A DNA stretch of 64,000 nucleotides from Sulfurospirillum multivorans DSM 12446. GTDB lineage: Bacteria > Campylobacterota > Campylobacteria > Campylobacterales > Sulfurospirillaceae. The stretch lies in contig NZ_CP007201.1 in the NCBI RefSeq assembly GCF_000568815.1, positions 2,365,654 to 2,429,653 of the forward strand. The letters run 5' to 3'. The notes below the pieces were generated by a model. That model had not been told where the DNA came from. It did no database searches and saw only the letters and a program-made list of their open reading frames with translations. The position numbers were made by a program, and so were the translations under genes. Shown piece after piece: positions 55,359 to 63,206 of this stretch (positions are counted from its first letter, which is position 1; each line of letters starts with the position of its first letter).

Positions 55359-56275
55359 GCTTTAAAAAAGGTGTAAAAGGCTCTCATTGCCCTTTGCGCC
55401 TCCTTCAAACTTACCTCTTTAAACTTCACGTTTCCACCCGCTTTGAGTTGCGCGAGTTTAAAACAGTCCACGGCGATAACGGAGCCGATTTTAGGATACC
55501 CCCCAATCGTTTGGCGCTCTTTTAACAGCACGATCGGCTCACCATGGCTGGGCACTTGCACCGCACCATAACAGATGGGCTCGGAGAGAATTCCTGTGTG
55601 AGTGGGCACAACTTTTTCGCCACTGAGACGGTACCCCATGCGATCGCCCTCGCCTTTGAAGGTATACACACTGTTGAAAAATGTCTCTTGCGATTTGGGA
55701 TCAAACATCGCTTCTTGGTAGCCTTTGACCAGACGCACGGTGATGGTATCAGGGTATTTTGGGATAAATTTTCGCTCCAGTTTTCGTCGATCCACAGGAC
55801 ACCTGTTTCCAAAGGTGTGCAACAGATCTCCACTTTTGAGCTTACGTCCTTCAACCCCTCCCAACCCCTCTTTCAAACTGGTGGAATAACTTCCATACGC
55901 AAAAGGCGTTTGAAATCCTCCCGCAACGGCGATGTAGGCAAATTGCCCTTCGTTGGCAAAATCAAAGGCAATCACATCCCCACGCCTCAGCAGATGGGTC
56001 TGCCACAAGGCGATCTTATGTCCGTTACATGTAGGCTGCATATTAGCCCCACAAATCGCGATGCACATCTCGCTTCTGGCTTTAAACGAAGCACCGCCCA
56101 TGGCGATCTCAATGGCAGGTGTGTTAAACGCATTGCCCACAAGAAGATTCGCATACCCAAATGCCATCTCATCCATCGCACCACTTTGCGTCAAGCCAAT
56201 GTCACTAAAACCCCGACGCCCCGCATCTTGAATCGAGCTTTGAAGTCCGCCGTTTTCAACGATAAAACCGTTCAT
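55346..56275 (-). CDS. pxpC: 5-oxoprolinase subunit C (biotin-dependent carboxyltransferase-like, KipA)
   Basis: With PxpA and PxpB it opens 5-oxoproline to glutamate with ATP. The N-terminus FIVENGGLQSSIQDAGRRGF and SGAMDEMAFGYANLLVGN are hallmarks, as is GYPKIGSVIAVD near the end. The length of 309 residues is typical. The start overlaps the pxpB stop by 4 bp. An allophanate-hydrolase-like role, as in urea carboxylase systems, is less likely because pxpA is present. Confidence 0.93.
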   Translation of the reverse strand: MNGFIVENGGLQSSIQDAGRRGFSDIGLTQSGAMDEMAFGYANLLVGNAFNTPAIEIAMGGASFKARSEMCIAICGANMQPTCNGHKIALWQTHLLRRGDVIAFDFANEGQFAYIAVAGGFQTPFAYGSYSTSLKEGLGGVEGRKLKSGDLLHTFGNRCPVDRRKLERKFIPKYPDTITVRLVKGYQEAMFDPKSQETFFNSVYTFKGEGDRMGYRLSGEKVVPTHTGILSEPICYGAVQVPSHGEPIVLLKERQTIGGYPKIGSVIAVDCFKLAQLKAGGNVKFKEVSLKEAQRAMRAFYTFFKAQEA

Positions 56276-56955
56276 AGCTCACCTCCTAGCTTTAAAAATT
56301 CCTCTTTGGAGATGGATTCATAGCGGACATGATCGCCTACATGTAAAAGGGAAAGCCCCTCATACGAAGCATCAAACATCGCCGTGGGGGTTCGCCCCAG
56401 CACTTTCCAGCCTCCTGGGCTTTGAGTAGGATACACCGCGGTTTGGCGATCGGCAATGGAGACACTGCCTTTGGGAACCGCCTTTCTTGGACTCGCTAAA
56501 CGGGGCGTCGCCAAACGTTCATCGATCTCGCCAAGGTAGGCAAATCCTGGTGCAAACCCAATCGCATAGACCGTGTACAACCCTTTTACATGTAAAGCGA
56601 TAATCTCCTCCACACTGAGGTTTTTTTCCTGCGCCAACAGCTCCAAATCAAGCCCAACTTCACGCCCATAATAGACCGGAATCGTGATAATTTTAGGCTC
56701 GCTAAGGGTAAGCGCTTCTGCTTGATGGATGCTATTTTCGATGATCTCACAGACCGTATCAAAATCAAAACGCATCACATCGTAACTCACCATCAACGAC
56801 GCGTAGGAGGGAATGATCTCGTAAAAGCCTTCTTGGTTCTTTGCTTTAAGCGCTTGATAGGCTTTTTGCACCTCTTGGGAGATCAAAGGATCGATTGTGG
56901 TTCCAAAATAGACAATAGCGGACGATTCTGAGGCAATGGCATAACGTCTACTCAC
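56272..56955 (-). CDS. pxpB: 5-oxoprolinase subunit B (KipI family)
   Basis: A 227-residue protein with IPVYYGREVGLDLELLA, YAIGFAPGFAYLG and PTQSPGGWKVLGRTP, all characteristic of PxpB/KipI. It acts in a complex with PxpC. Both genes overlap by 4 bp, and pxpA upstream overlaps too, so the three are translated together. Two palindrome copies lie in the gene (56337, 56585). Confidence 0.94.
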   Translation of the reverse strand: MSRRYAIASESSAIVYFGTTIDPLISQEVQKAYQALKAKNQEGFYEIIPSYASLMVSYDVMRFDFDTVCEIIENSIHQAEALTLSEPKIITIPVYYGREVGLDLELLAQEKNLSVEEIIALHVKGLYTVYAIGFAPGFAYLGEIDERLATPRLASPRKAVPKGSVSIADRQTAVYPTQSPGGWKVLGRTPTAMFDASYEGLSLLHVGDHVRYESISKEEFLKLGGEL

Positions 56956-57683
56956 ATGCTTTTCCTAAGGGTTTCTACCATGGTAACGGCTTCTTCATTG
57001 TCGCCATGCACACATAAGGTATCGGCTCGAAGAGCGATCTTTTTCCCCGAAATCGTCTCTAGAACGCTCTCTTTTTGAAGCAGTTTCAAACGCTCAATGA
57101 CTGTTTGAACGTCATGCAACACGGCACCTTTTTGCGTTCTTGGTACTAAAAGACCGTTATCATCGTACGCACGATCGGCAAACACTTCATAGATCAGCTC
57201 TAAGCCAAGCTCTTTGGCAATCGCTTCTTGCTTGGAAGTATCCACCATGGAGAGAATCATCAGTTTGAGTTTTGGATTTACCCGCGCTACGGCGGTTGCT
57301 ACGGCTTTAAAGATGCGCTCATCTTTCATCATATCGTTGTAAAGCCCACCGTGCGGTTTGACGTAGGAAAGTGTTGCGCCATTGGCCGTTGCAAAGCCTT
57401 GGAGTGCGCCAATTTGGTAAATCACCATCGACTCAACTTCATCCAAAGAGCAAACCATGCTTCGTCTACCAAACCCCATCAAATCAGGATACGCAGGGTG
57501 CGCACCAATGCTCACGCCATGCTTCAACGCCAATTTAATGGAACGATCCATGATGAGCGGATCTCCCGCATGAAACCCACAGGCAAAATTTGCCATATCG
57601 ACATAAGGCATTATCGCCTCATCCAACCCCATTTTCCACGAGCCAAAACTCTCGCCCGCATCACAGTTTAATTTTATACTCAT
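56952..57683 (-). CDS. pxpA: 5-oxoprolinase subunit A (LamB/YcsF family)
   Basis: The 243-residue protein has KLNCDAGESFGSW at the N-terminus, CGFHAGDP, GAHPAYPDLMGFGRR, and KPHGGLYND, which is the full LamB/YcsF pattern. It starts 4 bp inside the dctM stop, so transporter and enzyme are coupled. The presence of all three subunits suggests that 5-oxoproline, or a related lactam, is the transported substrate. Confidence 0.95.
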   Translation of the reverse strand: MSIKLNCDAGESFGSWKMGLDEAIMPYVDMANFACGFHAGDPLIMDRSIKLALKHGVSIGAHPAYPDLMGFGRRSMVCSLDEVESMVIYQIGALQGFATANGATLSYVKPHGGLYNDMMKDERIFKAVATAVARVNPKLKLMILSMVDTSKQEAIAKELGLELIYEVFADRAYDDNGLLVPRTQKGAVLHDVQTVIERLKLLQKESVLETISGKKIALRADTLCVHGDNEEAVTMVETLRKSM

Positions 57684-59014
57684 CCGATCATCCTATTGGG
57701 TAAATAAAAGACTATTTCTGGGAACAATGTTACCATAGCCGTAATTAAAACCATTATAAGGAAAAAGGGCATTGTTGCTCGAATAATAAAGCCTATTTTT
57801 TCACCAGAGATGCTCTGAATGACAAAAAGGGAAAAGCCAACAGGCGGTGTGATCTGTGCCATCTCCACCATAAAAACTAAAAAGATGCCAAACCAAAGGG
57901 CATCAAACCCTGCCAACGTGACAATAGGAAGGACTATAGGCAGTGTCATAACGACCATGGAGATGCCATCTAACATCATCCCAAGAATGATATACATGAT
58001 CGCTATAACCACAACAAGCATCAAAGGCGTTAACCCCATAGAAGCGATAAATTCACTGATGGCACGCGCAATACCTAAAAAACCGACGACTTGCGATAAA
58101 AAGCCCGCTCCTGCGATGATGAAGCTGATCATGACCGTGGTTTTAATGGTATTGGCAAGCGCTATTTTGAATATAGCAAAACTAAAGCTTTTAAAATAGA
58201 GCGCAAGTAAGATCGAAAAAAACACTCCCAAAGCCGCGGCTTCCGTTGGTGTAGCAATACCAGCATAGATACTTCCAATCACCACGGTAATGAGTAGTAA
58301 CACGGGGAAAAGCTCTTTAAGAGACGCCGCTCTTTGCGCCCAGGTGAAGTGTTCTTTGCTGGCAGGAACAACACCTTTATCCAAAAATGCCACCACCATA
58401 ATATAAAGAGAATACGACGTTGCCAGTAAAAGACCAGGAAGGATGCCTGCAATAAACAGTCGACCAATAGAGACATCCGCTAAAACGCCGTAAATAATCA
58501 TAATAAGACTCGGAGGAATCAAAAAGCCTAGCGTTCCACTGCCAGCCAGTGAGCCAAGGGCTAGAGATTTGCTGTAGCCTCTTTTATGCAATTCATCCAA
58601 TGTGATCTTTCCAACCGTTGCTGTGGTCGCCGCAGATGAGCCAGAAACAGCCGCAAAGAGGGAACATGCCGCCACATTGATGTGCAGTAATCGCCCAGGA
58701 ACACTGCTAAGCCAAGGGACCAAACCATTAAAAAGTTTGTTGGAGATAGAAGAGTAGTGCAAAAGCTCACCCATTAAAATAAACATCGGCAAGGATGCAA
58801 GCGACCATGAATTCATAGAATCATAAATAGAACCCGCAAGTAAATTGCCTATCTTGTTGATAATACTAATGGCAGGAGGAAGGTGATGGTCATAAATGAG
58901 CATTCCAAAAATACCTGTGAGAAAAAGTGATGCCCCAATCCAAATAGATGAGAGTAAAAAGAGAAACATAACACCAATCAGCACAGCGGATAATAATAGT
59001 GGATCAGCAATCAT
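57680..59014 (-). CDS. dctM: TRAP transporter large permease (DctM)
   Basis: A membrane protein of about 444 residues with a dozen helices, including AAVSGSSAATTATVGKITLDEL, GSLAGSGTLGFLIPPSLIMIIYG and ATPTEAAALGV, classical DctM motifs. It forms the sodium-driven channel. ATG 59014 overlaps the dctQ stop by 11 bp and has GGGAC upstream; 59044 is an earlier in-frame alternative. Confidence 0.95.
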   Translation of the reverse strand: MIADPLLLSAVLIGVMFLFLLSSIWIGASLFLTGIFGMLIYDHHLPPAISIINKIGNLLAGSIYDSMNSWSLASLPMFILMGELLHYSSISNKLFNGLVPWLSSVPGRLLHINVAACSLFAAVSGSSAATTATVGKITLDELHKRGYSKSLALGSLAGSGTLGFLIPPSLIMIIYGVLADVSIGRLFIAGILPGLLLATSYSLYIMVVAFLDKGVVPASKEHFTWAQRAASLKELFPVLLLITVVIGSIYAGIATPTEAAALGVFFSILLALYFKSFSFAIFKIALANTIKTTVMISFIIAGAGFLSQVVGFLGIARAISEFIASMGLTPLMLVVVIAIMYIILGMMLDGISMVVMTLPIVLPIVTLAGFDALWFGIFLVFMVEMAQITPPVGFSLFVIQSISGEKIGFIIRATMPFFLIMVLITAMVTLFPEIVFYLPNRMIG

Positions 59015-59495
59015 GATGTCCCATCCTTTGGAGTATAAATGCAATCACCGCCATACTAAACAGTGCAAAACCTAAAGGCAGTGCCAGTTGGGGTATAAAA
59101 AGTGGGGTAGCCGATACTCCCTCAGAAACAACGCCTGTTTGGTATGAATCCCATGCCAGCAATACTGTACGATAAAAAATAAACAAAAGTAACCCAACGG
59201 TGCTCAGACCAGCAAAGATATCAACCCAAGAAGAAGCTTTGGTCGATAATTTAGCCGTCAGAAAGGTAATACGAATATGCCCATCTCGTAAAAACGTATG
59301 CCCAAAACCAAAACAGACAAGGGCTAAGTAGAGATATCCACTGTACTCATCCGCACGCATCGTCGAGGTGTTAAAAAAATAACGCAAGGTTATCTCGACC
59401 AAGATCAAAGCCACAAGCATGATCAATAATGTTGAAGCGATAAAAACTCCCCCAAGGGAGAGTTTTCGCGCAGTCTCAATGAAAAAATGTCTCAT
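59004..59495 (-). CDS. dctQ: TRAP transporter small permease (DctQ)
   Basis: A 163-residue protein with four membrane helices and the conserved RADEYSGYLYLALVCFGFGHTFLRDGHIRI split across the second and third helices, as in other DctQ subunits. It pairs with DctM. It overlaps dctP by 4 bp. Confidence 0.92.
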   Translation of the reverse strand: MRHFFIETARKLSLGGVFIASTLLIMLVALILVEITLRYFFNTSTMRADEYSGYLYLALVCFGFGHTFLRDGHIRITFLTAKLSTKASSWVDIFAGLSTVGLLLFIFYRTVLLAWDSYQTGVVSEGVSATPLFIPQLALPLGFALFSMAVIAFILQRMGHHDC

Positions 59496-60451
59496 TGTTT
59501 TTTATATTCCGTAAAGATTTTTTTGATCATTGGATCAGCATCCATCAGATACGCATCCAGCATTTTTTGAGCAACCGCATCCAACTCTTTTTTAAGCTCA
59601 GGGCTTGCCTCTGTGATCTTAACGCCATTATCGGAGATCAATTTTAGTGCTACAGCATCTTCTGTTTTACTGGCTTCCCACTGCGATTTTTCAATTTTCT
59701 CAGCCGCTTTTAACAGCGCATCTTGTTGTGCTTTATCTAAGCTTTTCCAGTAATCTAGGTTAATCGTCACGGCTTGCAATGGATAGGCATAGTTAATTTT
59801 TGTAAAATCACTCAAAACTTCCCAAAATTTTCCATCTTTTCCAGAAGCCGAAGAGGTGACCACTGAATTTACCATGCCCGTGCTAAGTGCTGAATAAACT
59901 TCACCCCATGGCAATGCCACAGAACTTCCTCCCACTATGGTGATAAAATCAGCCGAGTTTTTATCGTAAGTTCTGGTTTTAAGATCACTAAAATCCGCTT
60001 TAGTATTCATCGGTTTTTTAGTGTAGAGCCCACTCGGCGGCCAAGAGACGGCGTAGAGCATTTTTTGATTCCATGTGGCGGCGGCTTTTTCATACGCAGG
60101 CTTTGAGATTTGATAGAGTTTATACGCGTCATCATAAGAATGTGCTACAAACGGTAACGCAGAAATACCAAACACCTTACCTCCACCTGCTGTGAAAGGG
60201 ATGAACATATCTGTCATGGCAACCGTGCCATCTTTGACCGCTTGAAGCGGGCTACCTTTCACCAGTGAGCCTCCCGCATGAACCGTGATTTTCACACTGC
60301 CTTTGGTGTACTCATCCACCAACGCTGCAAACTGTTCTGCACCCTTTGTATGGACGTTGTTTGCTCCATAAATGGCGTTAAGATCCATTTTAATTGTGGC
60401 CGCCATCAAGGCGCCAACCGTACATGAAAGAAGAACCAATTTTCGTAACAT
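59492..60451 (-). CDS. dctP: TRAP transporter substrate-binding protein (DctP)
   Basis: A periplasmic receptor with a signal peptide (MLRKLVLLSCTVGALMAA). DMFIPFTAGGGKVFGISALPF and DLKTRTYDKNS are typical; the Arg of LKTRTYD normally binds the substrate carboxylate, which would fit 5-oxoproline. AAGGAG lies before the ATG. It is the first gene of a dctPQM-pxpABC unit; the two-component genes lie directly upstream on the same strand. Confidence 0.94.
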   Translation of the reverse strand: MLRKLVLLSCTVGALMAATIKMDLNAIYGANNVHTKGAEQFAALVDEYTKGSVKITVHAGGSLVKGSPLQAVKDGTVAMTDMFIPFTAGGGKVFGISALPFVAHSYDDAYKLYQISKPAYEKAAATWNQKMLYAVSWPPSGLYTKKPMNTKADFSDLKTRTYDKNSADFITIVGGSSVALPWGEVYSALSTGMVNSVVTSSASGKDGKFWEVLSDFTKINYAYPLQAVTINLDYWKSLDKAQQDALLKAAEKIEKSQWEASKTEDAVALKLISDNGVKITEASPELKKELDAVAQKMLDAYLMDADPMIKKIFTEYKKQ

Positions 60452-60531
60452 ACTGCACTCCTTAAAAAAGTTTTGAACACATCTTAACAGAGTGCGGTGA
60501 GAAAAAAGTGGGGAAAAAAGAGCTGTATTGC
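60452..60531 (-). promoter_or_regulatory. Presumed promoter region of the dctPQM-pxpABC unit
   Basis: This 80-bp gap follows the response regulator gene. The minus strand has TAAGAT as a weak -10 candidate and A/T-rich tracts, but no clear -35, sigma-54 or inverted operator. It is the only place where the adjacent regulator could act before dctP. Confidence 0.35.
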
Positions 60532-61209
60532 TTAAAAAATAAGCCGATACCCTTCTTGGGGGAGATTCTCTAAAAACTCTATTGTTACCTTTTTACGCAA
60601 ATCTTTAATAAACGTTTTAAGGGCTTCGCTGCTCATGACTTTTCCATCCCAAAGGGTATCTTCGATCTGTGCATAGGTTGTAATTTTTTTCTGATTCTGT
60701 AGCAATAAAAGCAAAAAATCTTTCTCTCGTTTGTTGAGGCTAATTTCAAGCTCTTTCAAAAACAGTTTTCGCTCTAATGGAGAGAATAAAAGATCCCGTC
60801 CTAGTTTGATACGCCCAATCAATTTGCCATCCAGTGCGCGTTTAATGCCCTCTAAAAGGCGCTCAGCATTGGCTGGTTTGAGAATAAAATGATCAATTTT
60901 AAGATTAATCAGCTCCATTAAATACTCCTCTTTACTGTACGCGGTCAGCATAATAATAGGCGTTTGTTTATCGTTTTGACGAATGGTTGCAACCAACTCC
61001 ACGCCGCTCATGCCATTCATCCCAATATCGCTAATAATCAAATCAGGATGGTGCGCCTCATAAAGCGCTAACCCTTCAAATCCATGACGTGCTTCATAGA
61101 CGGTTCCAAAATAGTAGGAGAGTGTCTTTGCCAATCGTGCACGAATGCCCTCCTCATCTTCAACACATAAAACGCTCATAGATTTTAATGCTTCTAAGGA
61201 TGCTTCCAT
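60532..61209 (-). CDS. Response regulator, receiver plus winged-helix DNA-binding domain
   Basis: The receiver has D61 in DLIISDIGMNG as phospho-acceptor, T89 and K111. The C-terminal OmpR/PhoB-type domain (from about 135) has KREKDFLLLLLQNQ, ALKTFIKDLRKKV and ends EGYRLIF. ATG 61209 shares its A with the TGA stop of the kinase gene, and AGGTG precedes it, so both are translated together. Its position suggests control of the neighbouring TRAP and pxp genes. Confidence 0.92.
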   Translation of the reverse strand: MEASLEALKSMSVLCVEDEEGIRARLAKTLSYYFGTVYEARHGFEGLALYEAHHPDLIISDIGMNGMSGVELVATIRQNDKQTPIIMLTAYSKEEYLMELINLKIDHFILKPANAERLLEGIKRALDGKLIGRIKLGRDLLFSPLERKLFLKELEISLNKREKDFLLLLLQNQKKITTYAQIEDTLWDGKVMSSEALKTFIKDLRKKVTIEFLENLPQEGYRLIF

Positions 61210-63086
61210 CACGACACCTCTACCCTAAATTTTGCCCCAAAAATGTCATTTTCCACTTCGATCTTTCCACCCATATTTTGCTCAATAATCATCTTCGCCA
61301 TGTAAAGCCCCAGCCCACTGCCTTTCGAAGCTTTTTTAGTCGAAAAGTAGGGTTCAAAAACCATTTTGAGATTGCTCTCCTTGATGCCACCACCATTGTC
61401 CATCACGCAGACCAAAGCATTGCCTTCTGGTGTGCGACCTATCTCCACCCAAATTTGAGGCTCTGGTACTTTTCGCTCTATTAAAATATCTTTCGCATTG
61501 AGGATCAAATTGAGAATAACTTGGGCGTATTCATTGGGGTATCCTTCAATTTTAGGTGAATCAAAAATCTTTACATGTAAAGCGATATGGGAGTTTTTCA
61601 AAACCGCTTGCGCTAAACTAAATGCCTCTTCACACGCCTTTTGAATCCAAAAGCTCTCTTTTGCTTTGGAAGGTTTAAAAAAATGCCTAAAATCATCAAT
61701 TGTCCGGGACATATAACTTAAGAGTTTATCCGCTTCCTTGGCACTTTCGTGTATCAGTTTTGTATCTGCTTTTCCAAATTTTGAAGCGGTTTCAAGCTCC
61801 ATAAAAATGCCTGAAACTTCACTCAAAGGCTGCCTCCATTGGTGCGCGATGATACTGAGCATCTCACCCATCTGCGCTAACCTCGACTGCTGAAGCAGTG
61901 CCATATCTTTTTGCTTTGACTCTTCGAGGGCTTTGTTGATCTTAAAGCGCAGTGTGGCATTAAACTCTTTGAGTGCTTCGGTTTTATGACGCACCCGTTC
62001 ACGATAACTCTCAAGCGCACGATTAATCTGCTTCGTTACCAAGTACGAGAGAAACCCCACGCACAGCATAGAGACAAGTGCTATCACAATCACACCAAAG
62101 ATATAGCGATCCATCTTCGCTTTCATCTCCTCTTTTTTTAAAGCAATCTCTTTTTGTACATCATCCCCATACACACCCGTCCCAACCACCCAATGCCATG
62201 GTTTAAACTGTGCCACATACGAGATTTTTTTAGACGGTGTCTCTTCATAAGGTTTACGCCAAAAATACTCTACAAAAGCCCCTTGATCCTCTTGTTCCAA
62301 AGCTTTTTTGACAAACGTTTGGATGATCGTATTGCCAGCCTGATCTTTGAGCAGTGTGTCATCTTTTCCAATGCTCTCTTCTCTAAAAGGGTGCGCTAAA
62401 AGGGTGTGCGTTGTATTGTGTATCCACATATATCCACCCTCACCATACCGTAAAGACTCACTCCAAGAGATCATCTCATCTTTTAGCCTTGAAGTAGCAA
62501 TATCCAGATACTCCGCCGCGCCAATACTCCATCCATAAGGCACTAATGGTTTGACATACACGCGCCTTGGTCGCCCTACTTCGCTGGTCGCATACCCTTC
62601 ATGTTTTAAAGCTTCATGTACCGCACTTTGAAGTCCTATGCGATCACCCAACTCTTCTAAAGGATAAAGAATATTTCCTTTCGCATCCAAGACAAAATAG
62701 TACCCTCGATGACCGCTTACATGTAAAGAAGAGAGCATCAGCAAAAGCTCTTGACGTAGGACTTGCAATGACTTGCTCTGCGAGCCTTTCGCAAAGAGAT
62801 TGATTCCCATCATGTGCACATCATCCACCCTATCTTTTAACTCCAAATCAATCGTACGATGCATCATTGAGAGATGATACTCAAAATACTGAAACACTTT
62901 TTGAATTTCATTGACCAATACCGTTTTTTGCTGGTGTAAAAGTTTTTGCTCTAACGCTTTGCTCTCGACATTCAGATTGGCACGCTCCATGGAGATAAAA
63001 AAGGAGAGTGTAAAGAGTGTTAAGAGCCCAATGGTCACAATAGGCGTTAGAAAAATAAGTTTTGCTAAATGCTTCTCTTTAAACAT
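61209..63086 (-). CDS. Sensor histidine kinase with tandem Cache-like periplasmic sensor
   Basis: An N-terminal membrane helix (about 10-32) is followed by a periplasmic part with two Cache-type units (GYYFVLDAKGNILYP and GGYMWIHNTTHTLLAHPF). A second helix near 335 and a coiled linker lead to the kinase core. The phospho-acceptor box is IIAHQWRQPLSE (His near 413), and the ATPase domain has NLILNAKD, DNGGGI and GSGLGLYMAK. Cache sensors often bind carboxylates or amino acids, which fits the TRAP substrate. Two palindrome copies lie here (61570, 62716). Confidence 0.93.
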   Translation of the reverse strand: MFKEKHLAKLIFLTPIVTIGLLTLFTLSFFISMERANLNVESKALEQKLLHQQKTVLVNEIQKVFQYFEYHLSMMHRTIDLELKDRVDDVHMMGINLFAKGSQSKSLQVLRQELLLMLSSLHVSGHRGYYFVLDAKGNILYPLEELGDRIGLQSAVHEALKHEGYATSEVGRPRRVYVKPLVPYGWSIGAAEYLDIATSRLKDEMISWSESLRYGEGGYMWIHNTTHTLLAHPFREESIGKDDTLLKDQAGNTIIQTFVKKALEQEDQGAFVEYFWRKPYEETPSKKISYVAQFKPWHWVVGTGVYGDDVQKEIALKKEEMKAKMDRYIFGVIVIALVSMLCVGFLSYLVTKQINRALESYRERVRHKTEALKEFNATLRFKINKALEESKQKDMALLQQSRLAQMGEMLSIIAHQWRQPLSEVSGIFMELETASKFGKADTKLIHESAKEADKLLSYMSRTIDDFRHFFKPSKAKESFWIQKACEEAFSLAQAVLKNSHIALHVKIFDSPKIEGYPNEYAQVILNLILNAKDILIERKVPEPQIWVEIGRTPEGNALVCVMDNGGGIKESNLKMVFEPYFSTKKASKGSGLGLYMAKMIIEQNMGGKIEVENDIFGAKFRVEVS

Positions 63087-63164
63087 AGTTCACCCAATAT
63101 TTATTTTAAGCTATTGTAGCAATTTTAAAGTGAACCCTACGCCTAATATACAGTCAATTCATAG

Positions 63165-63170
63165 TATAAT
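63165..63170 (+). promoter_or_regulatory. -10 box of mnmG
   Basis: TATAAT lies 36 bp upstream of ATG 63207; no good -35 was found. Confidence 0.5.
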
Positions 63171-63206
63171 GATTCAAACTATGTATGTATTGAAGGTATG
63201 AGTATT

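Larger units (their letters stand above)
2905..62727. repeat. Dispersed palindrome family TTTACATGTAAA (core TACATGTA), about 41 copies
   Basis: By eye, exact 12-mers start at 2905, 10583, 11501, 16449, 20863, 21436, 28782, 31890, 34321, 42136, 42925, 45433, 48800, 52517, 56585 and 61570. Copies with a changed flank begin near 4576, 6779, 6889, 8127, 12028, 14003, 15814, 20063, 23932, 26595, 28572, 30475, 32906, 35261, 35360, 37636, 38559, 41564, 47325, 49511, 52118, 52538, 56024, 56337 and 62716. About 25 copies encode LHV or VHV and 14 encode TC (often FTCK); the third frame would give a TAA stop and is not used. Only 38559 and 47325 are intergenic. Confidence 0.9.
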
